Assembly: GCA_030734395.1 (NCBI GenBank)
Contig: JAUZTG010000042.1
Location: forward strand, 2,835,402 to 2,899,401
Length of the DNA: 64,000 bases
Source: Sarocladium kiliense
Lineage: Eukaryota; Ascomycota; Sordariomycetes; Hypocreales; Sarocladiaceae
Reading direction: 5' to 3'
The translations under genes were made by a program, and so were the position numbers. The notes under the pieces are model-generated. The model saw nothing but the letters and a program-made list of their open reading frames with translations, was not told the DNA's origin and searched no databases. The stretch's first letter is position 1; each line of letters starts with the position of its first letter. Shown in pieces: positions 57,057 through 64,000 of this stretch.

Positions 57057-57641
57057 TTAAGGATATGTCTTCGGTAATAGCACGAAGTGATAAAGGACAA
57101 CTAATAGCCCCATTAACAGACCATAGGATCCAATTATAGAAACAGTGATGATCGCCGAGAGAGACCAAACTCCATGTCGAGCTGTGTAAATATTCGTAAG
57201 GTTGGCGATTAGTGCTACTGTCGCGTTGAGAAGTCCAGGCCTGTGCTGTTTGTCAGCTACTTCATCTGACTCTAGGATGAGCGACACTCACAAAAACACC
57301 CGATAAACAAGCCAGATGTAGTTATGCCATGCTCTCCACCATGCCCAACTAATTCCTACACCACCGAAGAGGCAGCATACGCCTCCGATATATATGATCG
57401 GAGTGTTCTGAAGGGAAGATCGAACTGCTCGGCCAAGTTCTGAGTCTGCAAGAATGCTTGTTTGACTCAGCGACGTGAATGTTCCTGGGAGAACAAGGAA
57501 TCCAGCAAGGAAAAGCCAGTTAGATATTGCCACTGTTATGCCATAGACAGTGTGCATGTTGTGAGCCTGTAGAACCATACCATTGTATGAGGTGGGCCGA
57601 ATAATAGGGGGGGGGTTGAATATTGCTGGAAGAAGATTCAT
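57057..57641 (-). CDS. Small four-helix membrane protein, function unknown
   Basis: Two exons, 57641-57292 and 57240-57057, with a 51-nt GTGAGT...CAG intron give 177 residues. Four hydrophobic helices are visible: ITVAISNWLFLAGFLVLPGT, IIYIGGVCCLFGGVGISWAW, LLNATVALIANLTNIYT and IITVSIIGSYGLLMGLLVVL. A conserved-looking WWRAWHNYIWLVYRVFLPGL joins helices 2 and 3 across the splice. It matches the general form of a small fungal membrane protein family of unknown role. It lies just outside the right inverted repeat. Confidence 0.7.
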
Positions 57642-57998
57642 ATTGGCAGTCTCTACCGTACTTACAGTAGAGTGTCACAGTCGTCCTTTATATATTAAAG
57701 TATCTAAAACAGAGCCTTAGGAATGTTACGGATATCGAAATTGAGATTACGAGCTTAAAATAAGCAAATTAACATGCAGCGCTCGTGTTTGGCTAACGAG
57801 CTTGGATAGGCATATGATCGGAGGGGCCCTTTGCGCTGAAAGGGTGAGTCCGCTACCTTCAAGATTCCTGGTCCTGCTAACCTAAATCGACTGGAGGTCG
57901 GCGGGCACTGCAAATGCGTCGCGAAGGCCAGGCCAGGCTGAAGGTGGGAAGAAAAAGTGCGTTGGTAGAGATGTATAAAAGATTGGCTCATAATAATG
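57642..57998. other. Intergenic
   Basis: 357 bp between two minus-strand genes; nothing supported. Confidence 0.45.
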
Positions 57999-58741
57999 CT
58001 AATCATTTATGAGAATACATTCTAAATATTTTGTCTGTGTCTGACACGGTACAAGCTCGCTCACAACCTTCCTGCACATTGGGCAGGAAAGAGAAGTGGC
58101 TGTTGTCTGATTTGACCTCCGTTCTCTAGCCCATTCTTCCCAGCAAACTTGGTGAAAGCAGTGACCTGCATATGGTCAGACTTGAGTAGACATGGGATCT
58201 GGCAATAACGGACCACAATCAGTGAAGAGACGAGGGCCTTCTTCAATCGTTCCGAGACATATCGTGCAATCGGTGATGAACTGCGTAAGCATACACGGTG
58301 TAGCCTTTGCGCATCGCTCGCAAACCAGCTTGAAATACAAATTAGCAGTCTCTTTACCTCGCGTGGCACACAACTCACAGCTCCAGAGCCCAAGAAGCGG
58401 TGTGATGGTCGGTCTTGCCGAAGAATGCTCTTGCAAAAACCGCAATTGAAGCGTTCTTCCGTTAGATCCACATGAATAGTGTAGGGCTGGGTGGATCGCT
58501 TCAGACGCCCGCCGCTGCTCCCGCTAACTGAGGTTCTTGCACGAAACCTACGACGGGACGCGGGGCGTCTCGCCTGCTCGGCATCAGTGTTCCGTTGAGA
58601 GCGTTCTGTGCCAGGAAACGGAGTCGAGGGTCGGTGGGGTAACTTTGATGGGATGTCATGGTTGCGCGACCGGCATCGCGCATAATACTTCCAAAGAACG
58701 GGCCTGTGTTCCCTTATCTGTGGAGACATTCTAAATCTCAC
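57999..58741 (-). pseudogene. RING-finger gene with an apparent frameshift
   Basis: The last exon (58165-57999) and the end of the previous one, joined across a 48-nt intron (58213-58166), form a RING-type zinc finger. CTICLGTIEEG supplies the first Cys pair, DCGHCFHQVCWEEW the Cys-His-His-Cys set and SCPMCRK the last pair. Upstream, two further Cys pairs (SCELC, LVCERC) are in the same frame, while the N-terminal part (from the ATG at 58741 through HVDLTEERFNCGFCK) is in a different frame. No intron at the change around 58440 is visible. The intact protein would be an E3 ubiquitin ligase or adaptor. Either the gene is broken by an indel or the sequence has an error. Confidence 0.6.
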
Positions 58742-59411
58742 AAGATGAGGAAGAATTGTAGCAACAAGAACATATAGAGCACCCTAATTAACTTACTAGA
58801 CGACACGTACTTTTATATTGGGGTCAAGTTCCCGGCCGAGGCGCATCGTAGGCTCCGAAAACGTGCCGGCAGCTCCGGCCGCCACCTGTCGGCAATGTTG
58901 TCACACATTTTGCATCAGCTGCAGCGATAAGCTGGGCGAGATGAGGGGGTTCTACTGCAGCTAAGCGCTGGTGATGCTTTTGTTCCTTATTTTGGCGTCT
59001 CTAAACATAGCAATCGCCCCCCCCCCCTTCTTTTAAGATCAAAGTTGGGATTAAGCACCCGCGTTGTGTGATAGCAGGCGACCAAGACGCCAACTTCAGC
59101 ACCACGCAGCCCCACAACTGGCGCGGAGAGCCGCTGGAAAGCCGAAAATAGCTTCGGCGCCTAAAGCAAGGATATGATAGACCGCCGGCGGTTCGGGCCC
59201 GTTACGGGGTGAAGGAGAGTCCGACCGGGCCCACAATTTGCCGAGTGGCGCTCCACACGGTCGGCGATGCGCGGTGAGATGTGTCGGCACTGACATTCAT
59301 CGCGCTCATGAAGCACGCTTGTGTTCAACTTGGACTTATAAAGGCTGTGCCGCCATACATTGCATTCCTCCACTTCACATGTACCTGCAATTCGCAACAG
59401 GCAAACCCATT
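58742..59411. other. Intergenic
   Basis: About 670 bp, with a run of 11 C near 59017. No gene is supported. Confidence 0.4.
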
Positions 59412-59869
59412 ATGGAGCAATACAAAGATTACCTCCTACACATGCGAGCCGTGCATCAAGGCTTAGCGGCACTCATCGAGGAGCTGGCAGACATATCTCG
59501 CAGCCTGACACCCGTCATAGATTTCAACAAGAGGATTTGTTCTGAGGCGGGTTGGGCTGCAACGCGACAAGTATGGATTCCTGCTTCTCTTGAGATCACT
59601 GCTAACGGCATACCTAGGTCGATCCCCAATATATATCGATGATACAAGAGGTTGAGGAAAGGTCTATTCAGCTTCTCAAATGCGTCAACATGACAGAAAA
59701 GACCCTCTGGGAGGCAGAAGAGGAAGCCGTTGGGCTTCTGCACGACGTTGAAGAGGCCACGGATCAGTACTACCTTCCGGTGGCAGATGATGTATACTAT
59801 CCACAATTAACACCGAAGTTCCACCAACTGACATTACACAGACCCCATTGGATTCTTTGGGCCCCGTAA
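59412..59869 (+). CDS. Small two-exon orphan gene, family member A
   Basis: Exons 59412-59570 and 59618-59869, joined over a 47-nt intron (GTATGG...GCTAAC...CTAG), encode 136 residues. Exon 1 has MRAVHQGLAALIEELADIS; exon 2 has VDPQYISMIQEVEERS and TLWEAEEEAVGLLHDVEEA, likely helical or coiled-coil. The same two-exon layout and motifs recur at 62022-62397. No known domain or signal peptide is seen. Recurrence with conserved splice position supports it as a real gene. Confidence 0.6.
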
Positions 59870-60914
59870 CACCAACACTTGTGTGGCAAGGAAGCTGGAG
59901 TGACGATAGCATCGCATCATATTGCTTGTAAGATGATGGGCACTACATAGATCTGTTGCAGGCAGCAGTCTGCATAAATCTAGATCTCCTTGTGTCTCTT
60001 TGTTTGCCAAAAGATATAATGACGAAAATCAAGTTCCTGAGCCTTAGTTTAACCATGATACTACCACAATGTTCGCGAAAAGCTGACTTCCCGCCTCGTT
60101 CCTTCACCTTGGAAGACGTTCAAGTGGCCGTTAGCGGGTGGCCTCGGGATATGATCGAGGGAGTCCAAGACCTTCTGCGACGTTCTCGGGATGAGCAATA
60201 CTGATGTTTGCGCCAGTGCCAGCTCGGTGGATAGTGAAGCGTGATCACGTCCGCACCCAGCCTCCACCTGCATAATCTTGGTCTTGGAAAGCAAAACTTT
60301 CTAACTTATGTAAGTTAGCAAGTTCCCAATTTGATAAATACGGCGGCCTTAGCTGCTGCCTCTTTTGTGTGAGATCTGGCGGACCACCAACGCCGCCCTG
60401 GACTCTGGTAAGGGGCACAAACAAATCGGACATGGAGACACGGTCTCAATGACCCTACAACAGCTCTTCCTCATATGTAACGATCGACCTTAACTGGTAA
60501 GATTTGCCGTAAGTTGTCTGTTCGTACGCTAGGCCTTGACCTGACAATGGATGTACTGGTTGTCGAGCAGTATGGATCACAGGCAATCGTTAGAGGGTGT
60601 TGCTCCCATTCAATCGTGGTAGAATGCTTAGATTGATCTGAGGAACTGATCCTCGTGTTGAGTACTGTCTCTAGTTCTTCTTATATATTATCGATTCCCA
60701 CTGGAATCCTGTAACCTGCGGCAGTGTTGGTTTGTAACATCGTCTTATAACCAAGGTCGATTTACACTCCACATAAGAGACGGCTAGCAATAAATCAAAC
60801 GCGAAGGTGAGAATCATTTTCATTCCATGTCATCGCTCTTTCAACACATCACCCACCGCATGACAACCCCTATGGCGATGTTAGTAACAAGCTATCCGTC
60901 GAAGGCAACAGGCC
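59870..60914. other. Intergenic
   Basis: About 1 kb without a supported gene; a few short frames only. Confidence 0.4.
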
Positions 60915-61355
60915 TTACGTCTTTGAGCAGAAGACAGAATTCTTATGGTTGCAACGTGCTCTTTGACCGTCTTCCACGCTTTCATAGCCATTTATCCCCT
61001 CATTTTGTGAATCGGAGGCTTCTTTGTTACAAGTCTCAAGACAGAGACTAGAGACATATTCTTCAAAAAGAACGTTGAGAGGCCCCTTAAGAAGGACAAC
61101 TAGTGGCTCCGCTAATTCTTCATAGGATGCATCGAGCTGTGGGATTTCTTGACGCATTGCGTGAAGCGTCTCATCTACCGAGATCTCAAGACAGATATTG
61201 AACCGTTCCTCAAGTTGTGTCTTTAGACCAGCAGTATACTCTGGGTCGTTGCGAAGGCGTCTTGCCAGCAGAGCATCAAGCACTATGCTGACATATGGAG
61301 CAAATAGCTCCTTTAGGCGTGCCTTTAGGATCGTGTCGTTGATCTGTGAAGACAT
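60915..61355 (-). CDS. Hypothetical helical protein
   Basis: From MSSQIND at 61355 the frame gives 146 residues (170 if started at 61427). It is rich in Leu and Glu with predicted long helices (ILKARLKELFAPYVSIVLDA, LKTQLEERFNICLEI) and a Ser/Asn/Glu-rich tail. No family is recognised. The reading frame is open and well composed, but there is no homologue or splice evidence, and it directly abuts the tandem repeat array. Confidence 0.4.
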   Translation of the reverse strand: MSSQINDTILKARLKELFAPYVSIVLDALLARRLRNDPEYTAGLKTQLEERFNICLEISVDETLHAMRQEIPQLDASYEELAEPLVVLLKGPLNVLFEEYVSSLCLETCNKEASDSQNEGINGYESVEDGQRARCNHKNSVFCSKT

Positions 61356-61474
61356 TTTTGGTCTGGCGAAAGGTTGATAGAACTGGTTGGAAGGAAACGA
61401 AACAAGAAGAAGTTTCGAGTAGCTCATCGTGCCAGCAATCGATTAAACGGCCAGACAAAATTTGCTTAAATTCA

Positions 61475-61950
61475 TGTAGCGACGGGTTACCAGTATCAGG
61501 CCACGTTTCTCCAACTACATTAAGCAGGGGGCCGAAGGCGCTTAAATAAGCAATCATGTACTGGTAACGACGGGTTACCAGTATCAGGCCACGTTTCTCC
61601 AACTACATTAAGCAGGGGGCCGAAGACGCTTAAATAAGCAATCATGTACTGGTAACAACGGGTTACCAGTATCAGGCCACGTTTCTCCAGCTACATTAAA
61701 AGCAATCATGTACTGGTAGCGACGGGTTACCAGTATCTGGCCACAATCATGTACTAGTAACGACGGATTACCAGTATCAGGCCACGTTTCTCCAGCTACA
61801 TTAAGCAGGGGCCAAAGATGCTTAAAATAAGCAATCATGTACTGGTAACGACGGGTTACCAGTATCAGGCCACGTTTCTCCAGCTACATTAAGCAGGGGC
61901 CGAAGACGCTTAAAATAAGCAATCATGTACTGGTAGCGGCGGGTTTTTCT
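61475..61950 (+). repeat. 88-bp minisatellite with internal hairpins
   Basis: Seven unit starts (GACGGGTTAC or variants) lie at 61481, 61569, 61657, 61721, 61762, 61850 and 61938. Spacings are 88, 88, 64, 41, 88 and 88, so two inner units are shortened. Most units contain TACTGGTAAC - GACGG - GTTACCAGTA, a perfect 10-bp inverted repeat with a 5-base loop. 88 is not a multiple of three and frames are interrupted, so the array is not coding. Confidence 0.92.
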
Positions 61951-62021
61951 CCAGTTACATTAAGCAGGTGCCAAGCGATTACAGCTGCTTACTGGTAACG
62001 TCGCCCTCTCGAGTTGCCGAC

Positions 62022-62397
62022 ATGACGATCCCAAATCCGCCAGAACACTGTATCATAGGAATGCAGGCCGTTCATCAAGCCTTGGCCATACACATTGACC
62101 AGATGAGACACATATCAGATGGTTTGAGAAGGGCGATAGCCCTCAATGAGCAAGTTCGTCTGGGCATCGAGCCATCCACTGCAGCGCACGTACGTAAGAT
62201 ACAACAATGTAATAATATTGCATACTGATGAACCTTAGACTGATCCATCCTATCAAATTATCCAAATAGGTCTCCAGAAGAGATCGAGGACACTCTACAA
62301 TCGCCTGATCAGCACAGATCAGAGCCTCTGGGAGGCAGAACAACAAGCAGCGGCACTCTTCCGCCAGGTGGAAGAGTCAATGCATGACGAGGTATGA
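62022..62397 (+). CDS. Small two-exon orphan gene, family member B
   Basis: Exons 62022-62189 and 62239-62397, joined over a 49-nt intron (GTACGT...TTAG), encode 108 residues. MQAVHQALAIHIDQMRHIS matches exon 1 of the gene at 59412, and TDPSYQIIQIGLQKRS with SLWEAEQQAAALFRQVEE matches exon 2, with the intron at the same place. The C-terminus is shorter than in member A; a further splice after codon GAG at 62391 is possible. It begins 72 bp after the minisatellite. Function unknown. Confidence 0.6.
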
Positions 62398-64000
62398 TCA
62401 CAAACTCGACCTTCGAGGAGCATAGACTTATGGTCGCAGAATGTATCAGGTCCATTCATTACCCTCAAGCTCAAGGTGGATCAAAGAGGCCGGACATGTT
62501 CGGGAAATGCAAAGGAGGTCTTGGATACGCGTCCGGCGCCGAGATGGGGAGATCGGACGCGACGGGCAGCGTAGTGCCTTCCGGGACGTGGCATCATCAA
62601 CCCGAAAACTCACTGGGGGAGGGGGGAGGCAGGTCCTGTCCTAGACGATAAGACTGTATTGTCTGTGTATAGCTGATATCAAAAATGCCTCGTCGAACGA
62701 ACCGTGCGATTGATCTTATTTTAGGATCCCCCAAGAACCATGTTGGAGCGTGATAAGTCGGCGTCGGGCGTCTAAGCGGGCGGCTTGCCGAAGCACCGCG
62801 CCACCTCCCCGGCTTAGGCCACTAGTGACTATTTTCGGCTTGCTGAACCGCCCGGACCGTTGCCGGGTGTAGCGAGCCCGGGTTGCTCCACAACTGGTCC
62901 GACTCCCACCCCAGCTCATCCAAGAAAAGTAACTTCGCCGGCAGCTTTACTCGGTGTCTAACCGTTCGTTTGCTCCTCATCGCAAGCGAACTCGACATGT
63001 TGCACCACTGAGATTATCTACAACGGATACTAGCTATGCATAACCTATCGACTACATCGACGATATGGGAAACACGAATAATAGCACGAAACAGCTTATT
63101 GTCTCTTAGGAGAGGGTGTGTTCTTGACTTGAGAAGGGCATGCCGCGTACGTTCCATATCGTCTTGCATACCATGAACTTGGACCATGGTGGCCCACACA
63201 AAAGAAGAGCTTCGTTGAGCTTCTCGAATCTTTCAACGCGACAGGCGATACTCTGGGAAAGGCACAGCGTGAGCTGGTGCACTTCACGCTCAACGCAGAC
63301 AATGACAGCAACGCAAACCCCTCCGCTCTTTTGACTCTTGTGGTGACAAGCGTTACGTGGCAGGGGGAACGCAGCAAGGAAACTGTTTTCTCAAGTTTCC
63401 TACCCCGGGGCGCCCGGCAGCAGACGCCGCACCTAATGAGAAGTATGGGAGCTCACCCGGTACCCAGTCAGCAAAGAGAAGAGGCACATCGCGGGAGGCC
63501 GCCTACCCATGTTACAAGGTCCAGTTGTCTCCTCAGCCAAACGGCACGGTCTCAGCTGACAGCCCGTTGGGCCACCCCTTGGGCGGCATGTTACGAAGAC
63601 TGTTTCGCTCAAAGCGAGACACAGGGGAACGAGGCGTAATGCGGAAGGTCGTTCCTGTCTAGGCCGTGAGGCCGTTGCGTCAGTCCTCCACGCCATGGTC
63701 GCATAAATGGCCACATCGGACGAAGGGCCGTGGTGCAACTGGCACTATCTGCGTCCGTTGAAGAGCGAAGGAACATGAGCCATCAGCAAACCACTCTCAT
63801 GCAAGCCACCATGAGGGCCTCAGCTGACGACGGCCGTTTCACGCGGCGTGTGACGCCGTCCAATAAGAAGAACAATGGCACATCCGCAAGGCGCATTCCA
63901 CGACGCCATCGTGGCAAGTGTGCTTCCCGAGGCCACGGAAACGGCCGCGACTGACAAATCTAGACCTCGGAGGCTCGCCAGAATTCCATAAGAACGACGA
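62398..64000. other. Right end of window, no firm gene
   Basis: A plus frame near 63176-63300 (KKSFVELLESFNATGDTLGK, then AQRELVHF) resembles exon 2 of the orphan family and may be a decayed third copy. The remaining frames to the edge are short, GC-rich and without domains. Confidence 0.35.

Noticed and set aside
61276..61838. Minus-strand frames over the minisatellite encoding a repeated GETWPDTGNP peptide
   Set aside because: They arise from the DNA repeat; the 88-bp period shifts frame each unit and stops interrupt them.
61475..61950. CRISPR-like array
   Set aside because: Repeated units are contiguous 88-bp near-copies without unique spacers, in a eukaryotic genome; it is a minisatellite.
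59100..62900. Short shared strings (CTATTTTCGGCTT and CCACAACTGG) near 59110-59150 and 62829-62898
   Set aside because: Only 10-13 bases match, with inconsistent relative orientation and no alignable sequence between them; not enough to call a transposon end.
1..64000. tRNA genes
   Set aside because: I scanned by eye for a GGTTCGAATCC-type T arm with a matching acceptor stem and found none convincing; a covariance-model search would be decisive.

Overview
This window is nuclear DNA of a filamentous ascomycete (Pezizomycotina; no finer placement is safe). The evidence is short 45-120 nt GT-AG introns, several Zn2Cys6 regulators, dispersed single 5S rRNA genes, a fungal F-box protein, and two fungal NLR-like (STAND) genes. 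All exon joins were made by hand from splice motifs, reading frame and family conservation. No transcripts or database searches were available.

Layout. (1) 1-11 kb: the edge of an unidentified minus-strand gene, an SDR oxidoreductase, a Zn2Cys6 protein, a multi-pass membrane protein, a Dal5-type MFS permease, an FAD monooxygenase and a complete 5S rRNA gene. (2) 11.6-15.4 kb, minus: a patatin / NB-ARC / TPR NLR-like gene. (3) 16.6-29.1 kb: a likely aromatic-catabolism cluster. It holds a carotenoid-oxygenase-family (stilbene-cleaving type) dioxygenase, an MFS transporter, gentisate 1,2-dioxygenase, a 10-exon Zn2Cys6 regulator, a salicylate-hydroxylase-like monooxygenase and a fumarylpyruvate-hydrolase-like FAH protein. 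The genes form three divergent pairs, and all three shared promoters carry the motif TAACTCCCCG. (4) 29.3-33.9 kb: an F-box gene, a second 5S gene identical to the first, and a secreted LVIVD/choice-of-anchor-B-like protein. (5) 34.4-48.1 kb: a second likely catabolic cluster, with a Zn2Cys6 gene at each end and an MFS transporter, amidase, NCS1 nucleobase-type permease and ATZ/TRZ-type amidohydrolase between them. The permease/amidohydrolase promoter is rich in GATA sites, which suggests nitrogen control.

(6) 48-64 kb is accessory-looking: gene-poor, with a truncated 5S copy, an orphan protein with acidic repeats, and a PNP / NACHT / WD40 NLR-like gene. A one-base frameshift in a G8 run splits the first domain of that gene. 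The gene lies inside a pair of inward-facing, roughly 190-bp inverted repeats bounded by TA, which could be the ends of a 4.76-kb mobile element. Further right are a small membrane protein, a RING gene with an apparent frameshift, an 88-bp minisatellite whose units each contain a perfect hairpin, and a small orphan two-exon gene family on both sides of that array.

Functionally, cluster 3 could take up an aromatic compound, hydroxylate it to gentisate, open the ring and release fumarate and pyruvate. Cluster 5 looks like uptake and hydrolysis of a nitrogen-rich ring compound. The two NLR genes are candidates for non-self recognition or heterokaryon incompatibility.
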